64,000 nucleotides of DNA, taken from the NCBI RefSeq assembly GCF_000019785.1, contig NC_010524.1, positions 4,824,001 to 4,888,000 of the forward strand. The letters run 5' to 3'. A model generated the notes under the pieces. It was not told the origin of the DNA. It did not search any database and worked only from the letters and a program-made list of their open reading frames with translations. The translations under genes were made by a program, and so were the position numbers. Positions 30,954 through 39,899 of this stretch are shown piece after piece. This DNA comes from Leptothrix cholodnii SP-6 (GTDB lineage Bacteria; Pseudomonadota; Gammaproteobacteria; Burkholderiales; Burkholderiaceae_C). Each line of letters starts with the position of its first letter. The first letter of the stretch is position 1.

Positions 30954-32756
30954 TCACTCGTGGGCTTGGGGCGCCGGCTGCGCGGCGGTTTCCGGCGCGG
31001 TGGGGATCGGCAGGTCGATGACGAAGCAGGCGCCCGCGCCGTCGACGTTGTGGGCGCCGAGTGTGCCGCCCAGTTCGCGCGCGAGGTGGGCCGAGATCAT
31101 CAGGCCCAGGCCGAGGCCGGCGCCGGCCGGCTTGCTGGTGACGAAAGGCTCGAACAGGCGCGCCAGGATGTCGGCGCGGATGCCCGGGCCGCTGTCGCGC
31201 ACGCGGATCACGCAGCGGCCTGCGGCGCCGGCTGCGGCCTCGATGCGCAGCGTGCGCGGCGATCCCGGGGGCGCCGCGGCCATCGCGTCGATGGCGTTGC
31301 CCATCAGGTTGACGAGCACCTGTTCGAGCCGGGTCTCTTCGGCCAGCGCGGCCAGGCCGGCGGGCTGCACCGACACGTCGAGCTCGACGGCCTGCTCGCG
31401 CAGCCGTTGCGCGATCAGGAACTGCGCGTTGGCGATGGCGCGCTGCAGGTTTACCGGTTCGAGCGCCGGAGCGGCCTTGTGGGCGAAGGCCTTGAGCTGG
31501 CCGGTCAGCCGGCCGAGCCGGTCGACCATGCGGCCGATGCGCTGCAGGTTGGCCTGCACGTCGGCCGTGCGCTGCTGTTCGAGCAGCAGGCAGGCGTTGT
31601 CGGACAGCGTGCGCATGGCGCCGAGCGGCTGGTTCATCTCGTGCACCAGGCCGGCCGACATCTGGCCCAGCGCGGCCATCTTGCCGGCGTGCACCAGCTC
31701 GTCCTGCGCAGCGCGCAGATCGGCGGTGCGCTCGGCCACCTTGGCCTCCAGGCTGTCGTGTGCGGCCTGCAGCGCGGCCTGGTTGGCGAGGCGCTGTCGC
31801 AGCGCGCGCTGGCGTTGCAGCGCGAGCGTGGCGATCAGCAGCAGCACGGCGCTGGCCAGCGCGGCGGTGACGGCCATGGTGCGGGCGCCGGCACGCACCG
31901 GTGCAAGCTCGTCGAGCACGATCAGGCGCCAGCCGACCGGCGCGAGCAGGCGCTCGGAGCGCCGGTAACGGTCGTGGCCGATCGCCAGCGGCACCAGCGG
32001 TGCGTCGCCGTAGGGGCGGCTGCCGGCCAGTTCCTGGCGCACCTGCGTCGACAACGGCGCGAGCGGCCGGTATTTCCACTCCTCGCGGGTCGACAGGATG
32101 ACGACGCCGCGCTGATCGGCCAGCAGCACCTCGCCGGGCAGCTTGCGCCATGAGGGCTCGACCGCTTCGAGCGAGACCTTGACGGTGGCCACGCCGCGCT
32201 GGCGGCCCTGCTGCATCAGCACGTACGACAGGTAGTAGCCGGCCCGGTGGCTGGTGACGCCGACGCCGTAGAAGCGCCCGCGGCCGTGTTCGAGCGCGTC
32301 GCGCACATAGGGCCGGAACGACAGGTCGGCGCCGATCGGCGTGCCGGGATCCTCCCAGTCGGACGCCGCCTGGCAGCGCCCGACGGTGTCGGTCACGTAG
32401 AGGTTGGCGGCGCCGGCGGTGGCGTTGATGCGCTGCAGCTGGCGGTTGGCCTGATCACGCAGCGCGGCGTCGTCGGGCTGGTCGAGCAGCGCGGCCACGC
32501 TGGGCGTGATCTCCAGCAGCGCGGGCAGGTAGTCGAAGCGCGCCAGGTCGCTGGCCAGGCCGGTGGCGACCAGGTCGAGCCGGTGCTGCGCGGCTTCGGC
32601 CAGGCGCGCCAGGCCGGCGCGCATCGACAGCGTGTGGCCGGTCAGCGCCGCGGCCGCCATCAGCAGCAGCGCGCCGCCCCAGCCCAGCACGCGGCGGGTG
32701 CTGCGGCCGATCCGGCGGCGTGCAGGTGCCGGCGAGGCGATCGGGGTCGAGGTCAT
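30954..32756 (-). CDS. dctB: C4-dicarboxylate sensor histidine kinase
   Basis: This encodes 600 residues. A membrane helix at about 25-45 and a second near 290-310 bracket a periplasmic double-Cache sensor with the DctB-like YLS and FYGVG segments. A coiled coil (LEAKVAERTADLRAAQDEL) leads to the His-box (LVHEMNQPLGAMR) and to an ATPase domain with VNLMGNAIDAM, DSGPGI and GLGLGL. It senses succinate, fumarate or malate and phosphorylates DctD. A 9-bp inverted repeat abuts its start codon. Confidence 0.88.
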   Translation of the reverse strand: MTSTPIASPAPARRRIGRSTRRVLGWGGALLLMAAAALTGHTLSMRAGLARLAEAAQHRLDLVATGLASDLARFDYLPALLEITPSVAALLDQPDDAALRDQANRQLQRINATAGAANLYVTDTVGRCQAASDWEDPGTPIGADLSFRPYVRDALEHGRGRFYGVGVTSHRAGYYLSYVLMQQGRQRGVATVKVSLEAVEPSWRKLPGEVLLADQRGVVILSTREEWKYRPLAPLSTQVRQELAGSRPYGDAPLVPLAIGHDRYRRSERLLAPVGWRLIVLDELAPVRAGARTMAVTAALASAVLLLIATLALQRQRALRQRLANQAALQAAHDSLEAKVAERTADLRAAQDELVHAGKMAALGQMSAGLVHEMNQPLGAMRTLSDNACLLLEQQRTADVQANLQRIGRMVDRLGRLTGQLKAFAHKAAPALEPVNLQRAIANAQFLIAQRLREQAVELDVSVQPAGLAALAEETRLEQVLVNLMGNAIDAMAAAPPGSPRTLRIEAAAGAAGRCVIRVRDSGPGIRADILARLFEPFVTSKPAGAGLGLGLMISAHLARELGGTLGAHNVDGAGACFVIDLPIPTAPETAAQPAPQAHE

Positions 32757-32808
32757 GCGGGCGGCTCTTCATGTCACTCCGATCGAGTTTGACACGAGGG
32801 CCGCCCGC
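32757..32808 (-). promoter_or_regulatory. inverted repeat between dctA and dctB
   Basis: GCGGGCGGC at 32757-32765 is the exact reverse complement of GCCGCCCGC at 32800-32808, with a 34-base loop. One arm touches the dctB start codon, so the structure could limit dctB translation or act as a partial terminator after dctA. No T-tract follows. Confidence 0.4.
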
Positions 32809-32823
32809 GGCGGGGCAGGCCGC

Positions 32824-34167
32824 TCAGCGCGCGGCCGGCACCGGCATGTGCTGGTCGATCTCGTCGAGCACGGCTTCGGGCTCGTTGGCCTCGGCCTCGG
32901 TCTCGCGGTCGAGGTGGTAGCGCATCTGCTTCTCGTCCAGGTCGCCGGTCCACTTGCCGACCACCACCGTGGCCACGCCGTTGCCGATCAGGTTGGTCAG
33001 CGCGCGCGCCTCGCTCATGAAGCGGTCGATGCCCAGGATCAGCGCGAGGCCTGCCACCGGCACGCCGCCCACCGCGCTCAGCGTGGCCGCCAGCACGATG
33101 AAGCCGCTGCCGGTCACGCCGGCCGCGCCCTTGCTGGTCAGCAGCAGCACCGCCAGCAGCGTGAGCTGCTGCGTCAGCGTCATCGGCGTGTCGGTGGCCT
33201 GGGCGATGAAGACCGCCGCCATCGTCAGGTAGATCGAGGTGCCGTCGAGGTTGAACGAGTAGCCGGTCGGCACCACCAGGCCGACGGTCGACTTGCGCAC
33301 GCCCAGGTTCTCGAGCTTGGCCATCATGCGCGGCAGCACCGATTCGCTGCTCGACGTGCCCAGCACGATCAGCAGCTCTTCCTTGATGTACTTGATGAAC
33401 TTCCAGATCGAGAAGCCGTGCGCCTTGGCGATCAGCCCCAGCACGCCGAAGATGAAGACCAGGCAGGTGGCGTAGAAGGTGCCCATCAGCTTGGCCAGCG
33501 GGATCAGCGAGCCCAGGCCGTACTTGCCGATGGTGAAGGCCATCGCGCCGAACGCGCCGATCGGCGCCACCTTCATGATGAAACCGACGATCGCGAACAG
33601 CACGTGCGAGGTCTTCTCGATGAAGTCGAACACCAGCGTGCCGCGGCCGCCGAACTGGTGCAGCGCGAAGCCGAACATCACCGAGAACAGCAGCACCTGC
33701 AGCATCTCGCCCTTGGCGAAGGCGTCGACCACGGTGGTCGGGATCACCGCGAGCAGGAACTCGGTGGTGGTCTGCATCTTGCCCGGCGCGGTGTAGGCGG
33801 CGATGCCCTTGGTGTCGAGCGTGGCCGGGTCGACGTGCATGCCCACGCCCGGCTGCACCAGGTTGACGATCAGCAGGCCGAGCAGCAGCGCCAGCGTGCT
33901 GACCACCTCGAAATACAGCAGCGCCAGGCCGCCGGTCTTGCCGACGCGCTTCATGTCCTCCATGCCGGCGATGCCGACCACCACGGTGCAGAAGATGATC
34001 GGCGCGATGATCATCTTGATCAGCTTGATGAAGCCGTCGCCGAGCGGCTTCATGGCGGTGCCGGTCTCGGGCCAGTAGTGGCCGAGCAGCACGCCGATCA
34101 CGATCGCCGTGATGACCTGGAAATAGAGCGAGCGATAGAACGGCAGCGGGCCGGATGGTGTGTGCAT
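32824..34167 (-). CDS. dctA: C4-dicarboxylate:cation symporter
   Basis: This encodes 447 residues with a CGGAG ribosome site. It is a member of the DAACS (glutamate/dicarboxylate symporter) family: [23 protein letters not shown] at the start of the mature helices, [10 protein letters not shown] (the serine-rich hairpin HP1), [11 protein letters not shown] (helix 7) and [11 protein letters not shown] (HP2). It imports succinate, fumarate and malate with protons or sodium. It has its own sigma-54 promoter upstream, and dctB-dctD follow in the same direction. Confidence 0.92.
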   Translation of the reverse strand: MHTPSGPLPFYRSLYFQVITAIVIGVLLGHYWPETGTAMKPLGDGFIKLIKMIIAPIIFCTVVVGIAGMEDMKRVGKTGGLALLYFEVVSTLALLLGLLIVNLVQPGVGMHVDPATLDTKGIAAYTAPGKMQTTTEFLLAVIPTTVVDAFAKGEMLQVLLFSVMFGFALHQFGGRGTLVFDFIEKTSHVLFAIVGFIMKVAPIGAFGAMAFTIGKYGLGSLIPLAKLMGTFYATCLVFIFGVLGLIAKAHGFSIWKFIKYIKEELLIVLGTSSSESVLPRMMAKLENLGVRKSTVGLVVPTGYSFNLDGTSIYLTMAAVFIAQATDTPMTLTQQLTLLAVLLLTSKGAAGVTGSGFIVLAATLSAVGGVPVAGLALILGIDRFMSEARALTNLIGNGVATVVVGKWTGDLDEKQMRYHLDRETEAEANEPEAVLDEIDQHMPVPAAR

Positions 34168-34251
34168 GTTGTCTCCGTCGAGGACTGGGGCGGGGTCGGG
34201 TCGGACCGCCTGGGGGCTGGGCCGGGCGGATCACGCGCGGCAGGCTCTCAG

Positions 34252-34267
34252 CGCAATGCGCGTGCCA
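34252..34267 (-). promoter_or_regulatory. sigma-54 promoter of dctA
   Basis: On the minus strand the sequence reads TGGCACG-N4-TTGCG, with GG at -24 and GC at -12 in correct spacing; it matches the RpoN consensus except at the last base. It lies 85 bases upstream of the dctA start. The sigma-54 activator DctD is encoded in the same cluster, as in rhizobia and pseudomonads. Confidence 0.8.
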
Positions 34268-34344
34268 GCCCGAACGGGGCTCGGTGAGGCATGCAAGTGC
34301 TTGTTTTGAAACGGATTTTTCTCAAGCGCCCGAACCGGGTCGAA

Positions 34345-34386
34345 CGACCGGCCGGAATGCCGGCATCGGCGTCGTATGGCCGGTCG
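34345..34386. promoter_or_regulatory. inverted repeats upstream of the dctA promoter, candidate DctD enhancer site
   Basis: CGACCGGCC (34345-34353) and GGCCGGTCG (34378-34386) form a perfect 9-bp inverted repeat. Inside it a second one, GCCGG-AATG-CCGGC, lies at 34351-34364. They sit about 80-130 bases upstream of the sigma-54 promoter, the usual distance for an NtrC-type enhancer. The rest of the 412-base gap 34168-34579 holds nothing else that I can identify. Confidence 0.4.
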
Positions 34387-34579
34387 ATGTCAGGACCTAG
34401 GGTTTTTACGGGGTTCCGGTCGCCCGGCCCGATATCCCCCCGGCCCGCTGCCCGGAACCCTTCGGCGACACTCGGGTTCTCCCTGGGGCCGATCGGTCCC
34501 CCACCTCGCACCCCCTCATGGCCAGCCACCGCGAATTGCTGTCGACGACGATCTCCTCCTGCGCTGCGGGCCGGCGGCC

Positions 34580-35770
34580 ATGAGCGTGGCCAGCCCGGCG
34601 ATCTCGCTCGCGCGCAGCCGCATCGCCTCGCCCCGCTGGGTGACCGCGGGCGTGTTCTTCGCCTTCGCGCTCGGCATCGGCCTGTGGGCCGGCTCGATCC
34701 CGGTGCTGATGCGCCAGTCGGGCCTGACCGCCACCGGCCTGGGCCTGGCGATCACGCTGCACAGCGGCGCCTACATCCTGGCGATGATGGGCGCGGGCTG
34801 GCTGACGCGCTGGGTCGAGCTGCGCCGCCTGATCCGGGTGCTGCTGCTGTTGCACGCGGGTGCGTTTTTCCTGCTGTTCTCGGCCACCTCGCCGCTGTGG
34901 CTGACGCTGGCGCTGATCGCGCTGGGGCTGACCGCCGGTGCCACCGACCTGGCGATGAACACCGAGGCCACCGCGCTCGAGCGCGAGGCCGCCCGGCCGG
35001 TGCTGACGCGCATGCATGCCGCCGCCTCGGGCGCGTTCGCGATCGGTGCCATCAGCGGCAGCCTGCTGGCCAGCGCGGCCGGGCCGATGGCCTGCGCGGT
35101 GCTGGCCGCCGCGGCGATCCTGCCGGTGGTCTGGGCGGTGCAGCGGCTGGGCCCGCGCCCGCCGGTGGCGCTGCAGAAAGCGGCGCCGGGTGCGCGTGGC
35201 AGCGCCGGCTCGGTGGTCTGGCTGATCGGCGTGGTGCTCGGCCTGTCGATCGCCGCCGAGGTGACGGCGCAGATGTGGTCGGCGCAGTTCCTGGCCCAGC
35301 AGGCCGCGCAGCTGGCGGCGCTGGTCGGCGCCGGTGCGGCGCTGTTTGCCGGCTGCCAGTCGGTGGTGCGGCTGTTCGGCGACCGGCTGCGCAAGCGCTT
35401 CGACGACCTCGGCATCATCCGCGCCTCGCTGGCGCTGGCGGCGCTCGGTTTTGCGGTCGTGGCGCTGTCCGACCGTTTCGGCTGGAGCGTGCTCGGCTTC
35501 GCGCTGGTCGGCCTGGGCACCGCCTGCGTGGTGCCGTGCTGCTTCGCGCTGATCGCCCGCAGCGCGCCGCACCGCGCGGCGGCGGCGCTCGGCCAGGCCT
35601 CGCTGGTGGCCGGCCTGCTGCGGCTGCCGGCGCCGTTGTGCCTGGGTTACGTGGCGGCGGCCTGGTCCGACGCGGCCGCGTTCGCCGGGGTGGCGCTGGC
35701 GCTGGTGCTGGGCGTGCTGATGCTGGCGGTCCATGCACGCACCGGCGCCCGCATCGGCACCCGGTCTTGA
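34580..35770 (+). CDS. MFS transporter (12-helix type)
   Basis: This encodes 396 residues from ATG 34580; longer in-frame starts add a Pro/Arg-rich leader that is not membrane-like. About twelve helices are visible, with WAGSIPVLMRQ in the first loop and GATDLAMNTEA in helix 5, a pattern shared with the carrier at 24568 (IGAIEVVVNLEA at the same place). Both therefore belong to the same MFS subfamily. Substrate unknown. It diverges from dctA and converges with the TauE/SafE gene. Confidence 0.82.
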   Translation: MSVASPAISLARSRIASPRWVTAGVFFAFALGIGLWAGSIPVLMRQSGLTATGLGLAITLHSGAYILAMMGAGWLTRWVELRRLIRVLLLLHAGAFFLLFSATSPLWLTLALIALGLTAGATDLAMNTEATALEREAARPVLTRMHAAASGAFAIGAISGSLLASAAGPMACAVLAAAAILPVVWAVQRLGPRPPVALQKAAPGARGSAGSVVWLIGVVLGLSIAAEVTAQMWSAQFLAQQAAQLAALVGAGAALFAGCQSVVRLFGDRLRKRFDDLGIIRASLALAALGFAVVALSDRFGWSVLGFALVGLGTACVVPCCFALIARSAPHRAAAALGQASLVAGLLRLPAPLCLGYVAAAWSDAAAFAGVALALVLGVLMLAVHARTGARIGTRS

Positions 35771-35782
35771 CCCCGACCCGGT

Positions 35783-36607
35783 TCAGCCCCAGGCCTTGAC
35801 GGCCGAGTGCAGCATCTTCAGCGCCAGCACGAACAGGAAACCCGCGAACACCCGCTTGAGCGTGGCCACCGGCAGCGTCGACGCCAGCCGCGCGCCCACC
35901 GGCGCCATCAGCACGCTGGGCACCAGCACCGCCAGCAGCGCGGGCAGGTAGATGTAGCCGAAGCTGCCCGGCGGCAGGCCGGTGCTGCTCTGGCCGCCGA
36001 GGAAGTAGACGACGGTGCCGACGATCGCGATCGGCAGGCCGATCGCCGCCGAGGTGCCCACCGCGCGGTGGATCGTGACGTTGCACCAGGTCATGAACGG
36101 CACGCTCAGGAAGCCGCCGCCTGCGCCCACCAGCTGCGACAGCGTGCTGATCAGCACGCCGACGCCGGCCACGCCCGCCGCGCCGGGCAGGCTGCGGCTG
36201 GGCTTGGGCTTGGCGTTGAGGAACATCTGGGTGGCCGAGTACGACACGAAGACCGCGAAGATCAGCGCCAGCGTCGCGGTCGGCAGCTGCTTGGCGAGCG
36301 CGCCGCCGATCAGCCCGCCGATGGCGATGCCCGGCACGATCTGGCGCACGATCGTCCAGTCGACGTTGCCCTTGGCGTGGTGCGCGCGCAGGCTCGAGAT
36401 CGACGTGAAGATGATGGTGGTCAGCGAGGTGCCGAGCGCCAGATGCAGCATCGACGCGGGCGCGAAATGCTGCAGTTCGAACAGCCACGCCAGCAGCGGC
36501 ACGTAGAGCATGCCCCCGCCGATGCCGAGCAGGCCGGCCGCGAAGCCGCCGACACAACCCAGCGCCAGATAGGCCCCGATCCAGGGCAGCAGGTCGACGA
36601 GGTTCAT
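35783..36607 (-). CDS. TauE/SafE (TSUP) family membrane permease
   Basis: This encodes 274 residues with a GGAGGG site. Seven to eight hydrophobic helices are present; the first contains GFAAGLLGIGGGMLYVPLL and the second half contains VGAGGGFLSVPFM, the duplicated Gly-rich motifs of the TauE/SafE family. Family members export sulfite, sulfoacetate or other organic anions. It is divergent from the first GntR gene. Confidence 0.85.
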   Translation of the reverse strand: MNLVDLLPWIGAYLALGCVGGFAAGLLGIGGGMLYVPLLAWLFELQHFAPASMLHLALGTSLTTIIFTSISSLRAHHAKGNVDWTIVRQIVPGIAIGGLIGGALAKQLPTATLALIFAVFVSYSATQMFLNAKPKPSRSLPGAAGVAGVGVLISTLSQLVGAGGGFLSVPFMTWCNVTIHRAVGTSAAIGLPIAIVGTVVYFLGGQSSTGLPPGSFGYIYLPALLAVLVPSVLMAPVGARLASTLPVATLKRVFAGFLFVLALKMLHSAVKAWG

Positions 36608-36771
36608 GCCGCCCTCCGCCGGGTTGCGAGGGCTCGGTCGGCGCAGCGGGCCGATGACGGGTGGATGACGTTCTTCATGCGGGACTCGATGGATGTGAAA
36701 ATGAGATGAATGTGTTCGCTGCGATGGGCCCTTGTCAGGGGCCGTGACGCCGCGATCCGGAGGACAGGGAC

Positions 36772-37428
36772 ATGGAATCGACGGAATCGATGGAATCGAG
36801 CCTGGGCGCGCGTCACTCGCCGCTCACGCATCTGGTGGTCAAGGAGATCCGCGAGCGCATCCTGAGCGGCGCCATCGCCGCCGGTGAGCGCCTGGTCGAG
36901 GGCCGACTGTCGGTCGAGCTGGGCGTGTCGCGCATGCCGGTGCGCGAGGCCTTGCGGCAGCTCGCGGCCGAGGGCCTGGTGACGATCGAGCCGCGCCGCG
37001 GCGCCTCGGTCACGAGCTTTTCCGACGACCAGATGCGCGAGCTGGTCGAGGTGCGCGCCACGCTCGAGGCGCTCAACGCCAAGCTCGCCGCCAAGCGCCA
37101 CGACCCGCAGCAGATCGCCCGTCTCGAGAAGATCCTGGCCGACGGCGCGCGGGTGGCCGACCTGAACGATCCGGTGGCGGTGACCGAGTTCAACTCGCTG
37201 TTTCACGACACCCTCGGTGACATCGCCGCCAACTCGGTGCTCAAGGACCTGATGCGCTCGCTGCGTGACCGCACCGCGCTGCTGTTCGCGCCGCTCAACC
37301 GCAACCGCGGCCCGCAGAACTGGCAGGAGCACGCCGCCATCCTGCGCGCGGTGATCGCCGGTGATGCCGAGCTGGCCTCGCTGCTGGCGGCGCGCCATGT
37401 CTACAGCGCCGCGCGCATGGAGCCCTGA
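36772..37428 (+). CDS. GntR-family (FadR/FCD type) transcriptional regulator, copy 1
   Basis: This encodes 218 residues with GGAGG upstream. Winged-helix DNA-binding domain at about 15-80 (LSVELGVSRMPVREALRQLA, then VTIEPRRGASV) and an FCD effector domain with the metal/ligand helices at 90-210. It is a close paralogue of the regulator at 38400-39128: the recognition helix and the segment LMRSLRDRTALLFAP are nearly identical. The first nine residues come from three 9-bp repeats (GGAATCGA). Its stop is twelve bases from the convergent cyclodeaminase-family gene. Confidence 0.88.
   Translation: MESTESMESSLGARHSPLTHLVVKEIRERILSGAIAAGERLVEGRLSVELGVSRMPVREALRQLAAEGLVTIEPRRGASVTSFSDDQMRELVEVRATLEALNAKLAAKRHDPQQIARLEKILADGARVADLNDPVAVTEFNSLFHDTLGDIAANSVLKDLMRSLRDRTALLFAPLNRNRGPQNWQEHAAILRAVIAGDAELASLLAARHVYSAARMEP
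36774..36799 (+). repeat. three tandem GGAATCGA units, period 9 bp
   Basis: GGAATCGA occurs at 36774-36781, 36783-36790 and 36792-36799, at the very start of the GntR copy 1 coding region, where it encodes an ES(T/M) repeat. It could expand or contract without a frameshift. The unit equals a half-site of the LacI-type operator at 9249, which is probably chance. Confidence 0.5.
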
Positions 37429-37440
37429 GCCGCGCGCGGC

Positions 37441-38352
37441 TCAGTGGCCGAGCAGCCGCCAGGCCAGCCCGGCCATCGCGACGTCCTCGAGCCCGACCCC
37501 GACCGACTTGTAGATCGTGATGGCCTCGGCCGACTGCCGGCCCGGGTGCTGCCCGCCGACCAGCTCGGCCAGTTCGACGATCTTGTGCGCCGGCACCACC
37601 GCCGGGTCGGCCAGCGCCAGGTCACCCGCCTCGCGCATTGACTGCGTGCGCCACTCGACGGCGATGCACGCCGCCCGCGCCAGCGCCACGTCGTCGAGCT
37701 CGCGGGTGTGCGGCAGGCTCGAACCGATCGCGGCGACGAAGGTTCCCGGCCGGATCGCCGCACCGGCGAACAGCGGTTGCGTGGCGCGCGAGGCGGTGAC
37801 GATCAGGTCGGCGTCGGCGATCGCCTCGTCGGCGCCGCACAGGCGCACCGCCACGCCGCAATCGCGCTGCAGGCGCTCGATGCGCGCGGCGTCGGCATGC
37901 GGGTCGCAGACCGAGATCTGCGTCAGGTCGAAGGTCCGGCTCATCTGCAGCGCGTGTGCGCAACCCTGCACGCCGGCGCCGAACAGCGCCATGCGCCGGC
38001 TGTCGGCCCGGGCCAGGTGGCGCGCGGCGATCACCGAACAGGCGGCGGTGCGCAGCCGCGTGATGGCGCCGGCATCGAAGGAAGCGAGCGGCTGGCCGTC
38101 GACCGCCGAGAACAGCAGGATCACGAACGAGAACTGCCCGGCGATGGTGGTGTAGACCTTGGCGCCGACCACCTGCTGATCGGGAATCACCGCGCCCAGC
38201 GTCGATAGCTTGACGCCGCCGGCCTCGGTGCGGATGCGCTCCTGCATCGCGGCGCGGCCGGCGCCGAAGTGCTGGAAGGCGTCGAGCAGGACGGTCTGCG
38301 CATCTTCCGGGCGGATGAGCGCGTCAATCATCGAGTCGGTGATGTGTTGCAT
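37441..38352 (-). CDS. ornithine cyclodeaminase / mu-crystallin family protein
   Basis: This encodes 303 residues from ATG 38352. The N-terminal dimerisation half has GGVKLSTLGAV and VYTT; the Rossmann half begins with ALFGAGVQGCAHA near residue 125, followed by SVCDP, and ends with YKSVGVGLEDVAMA, all typical of the family. Members are ornithine cyclodeaminases, alanine dehydrogenases, or reductases of cyclic or N-alkylated imines. In this cluster it may reduce or deaminate an amino-acid-like intermediate. It is the last gene of the minus-strand unit 40925-37441. Confidence 0.82.
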   Translation of the reverse strand: MQHITDSMIDALIRPEDAQTVLLDAFQHFGAGRAAMQERIRTEAGGVKLSTLGAVIPDQQVVGAKVYTTIAGQFSFVILLFSAVDGQPLASFDAGAITRLRTAACSVIAARHLARADSRRMALFGAGVQGCAHALQMSRTFDLTQISVCDPHADAARIERLQRDCGVAVRLCGADEAIADADLIVTASRATQPLFAGAAIRPGTFVAAIGSSLPHTRELDDVALARAACIAVEWRTQSMREAGDLALADPAVVPAHKIVELAELVGGQHPGRQSAEAITIYKSVGVGLEDVAMAGLAWRLLGH

Positions 38353-38399
38353 CGTCGGGGTCGGGGCTGAGAGAGAAGAAGGTTCGGGCCGCGCGGGCT

Positions 38400-39128
38400 T
38401 CAGGAGCCGGTGGCGGCGTGGCCCGCGTGGTCGCCGTGCGAGGCACCGCGGGCATCGAGGTAGGTCCGGGCGGCGCTGTAGACGTGCCGCGTGGCCAGCA
38501 GGCCGGCGAGGTCGGCATCGCCGTCGATCACCGCCTGCAGGATCTGCGCGTGCTCGATCCACAGCGGGCGCGCGCGCAGCTTGCGGTAGGGCGCGAACAG
38601 CAGCGCGGTGCGGTCGCGCAGCGAGCGCATCAGGTCCTGCAGCACGCGGTTCTCGGCCACCGTGGCGATCAGCTCGTGGGCCCGGGCGTTGATGGCGGCC
38701 AGCGCGTCGACGTCCTCGGCCTGTGCGGCCCGGTCGCCGGTGGCGATCAGTGCGTACAGCTGCGGCAGCTTGTCCGGATCGCGGCGCTGCGCGGCCAGCT
38801 TGGCGTTCAGGCCCTCGAGCGTGGCGCGCACCTCGATCAGCTCGACGGCGATGTCGTCGGAGATGCGGGTGACGCTGGCGCCGCGGCGCGGCTCGATGTC
38901 GACCAGGCCTTCGGAGGCGAGCTGGCGCAGCGCCTCGCGCACCGGCACGCGCGAGACGCCCAGCTCGGCCGACAGCTTGCCCTCGACCAGCCGGTCGCCC
39001 TGGTGGCGCGTGCCGTCGAGGATCTGCTGGCGCAGGTTGTGCACGATCACCGACACCAGCGAGGCATGGCGGTCGCCGAGCGTGGGCGACAGATCGGCGT
39101 GAAAGGCGGGAGTGACGAGGGTCATCAT
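38400..39128 (-). CDS. GntR-family (FadR/FCD type) transcriptional regulator, copy 2
   Basis: This encodes 242 residues from ATG 39128 (ATG 39125 and 39140 are alternatives; none has a strong ribosome site). The winged helix (LSAELGVSRVPVREALRQLA, IEPRRGASVTRISD) and FCD domain match copy 1 closely. The C-terminus ends in a His-rich stretch (ASHGDHAGHAATG). The gene overlaps the end of the TauE/SafE gene and lies in the operon whose promoter region contains a GTATAC-type palindrome, so it is the best candidate regulator for the cluster. Confidence 0.86.
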   Translation of the reverse strand: MMTLVTPAFHADLSPTLGDRHASLVSVIVHNLRQQILDGTRHQGDRLVEGKLSAELGVSRVPVREALRQLASEGLVDIEPRRGASVTRISDDIAVELIEVRATLEGLNAKLAAQRRDPDKLPQLYALIATGDRAAQAEDVDALAAINARAHELIATVAENRVLQDLMRSLRDRTALLFAPYRKLRARPLWIEHAQILQAVIDGDADLAGLLATRHVYSAARTYLDARGASHGDHAGHAATGS

Positions 39129-39880
39129 GGCGTGATCCATGTTCTGAAAAGGACACCCAGCGCGCCGGCCGTGGCCAGGCCCAGCAGCAGCGCCCTCACC
39201 GCCTTGCGGGAGAAACGCCGGTTCAGCGGACTGGAGGCCCAGAAGCCCAGCACGATCCAGGGAAGAAGCAGCACGCTCAGGTAGAGGTGCGAGCCGTCGA
39301 AGCGGCCCACCGCCGCCAGCATCAGCAGCGACAGCGCCGAGCCGACGAAGAAGACGCAGCCCAGTGTGGCACGCAGCCGGTCGGGCGGCATGTGCTGCAT
39401 CGCGATCGCGAACGGCGGCGCGCCGGCCGAGGTGATGGTGCCCATCACGCCCGACGCCAGCCCGGCGATGCCGATGCGGGTGCGCGTGGCCGCCACCCGC
39501 CAGCCCGCCAGGCTGAGCGCCACGCCGGTGAGGATCAGCAGCGCGAACAGCACCGACAGCACCTGCGCCGACAGCAGCGTCAGGATCAGCCCGGCCAGCC
39601 CGGTGCCGATCACGCGCCCGACCAGCGCCGCGGCGGCGGTCGGCCACTCGATGGCGCGGAACTCGCGGATGCAGGTCATCAGCGCCAGCGGGCAGCCCAG
39701 CGCCAGCAGCGGCCCGGGCACCAGCGCCGGAAACAGCAGCGCGGCCAGCGGCGCCGAGAACATCGCGAAGCCGACCCCGCCGATGCCCTGCAGGCAGGCG
39801 CCCAGGAACACCGTCACCGCCATGCCCAGGTAGAGGCCGGCGTCGACGCCCGGGGGCAGCAGGGCGAGCAGATCGGTCAC
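39125..39880 (-). CDS. TauE/SafE (TSUP) family membrane permease
   Basis: This encodes 251 residues from a GTG start at 39880. Eight hydrophobic segments; the first contains GACLQGIGGVGFAMFSAPL and the middle AGLASGVMGTITSAGAPPF, the duplicated Gly-rich motifs of the family. It overlaps the GntR gene by four bases and follows the ferredoxin gene after 19 bases. It may export an anionic end product, such as sulfite or an organic acid. Confidence 0.83.
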   Translation of the reverse strand: MTDLLALLPPGVDAGLYLGMAVTVFLGACLQGIGGVGFAMFSAPLAALLFPALVPGPLLALGCPLALMTCIREFRAIEWPTAAAALVGRVIGTGLAGLILTLLSAQVLSVLFALLILTGVALSLAGWRVAATRTRIGIAGLASGVMGTITSAGAPPFAIAMQHMPPDRLRATLGCVFFVGSALSLLMLAAVGRFDGSHLYLSVLLLPWIVLGFWASSPLNRRFSRKAVRALLLGLATAGALGVLFRTWITP

Positions 39881-39899
39881 GGGCGCATCACCGTCACCA

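Noticed and set aside
36774..36799. GGAATCGA repeats as further LacI-type operators
   Set aside because: They are direct, not inverted, repeats within a coding start and lack the palindromic second half, so binding by the LacI regulator is unlikely.
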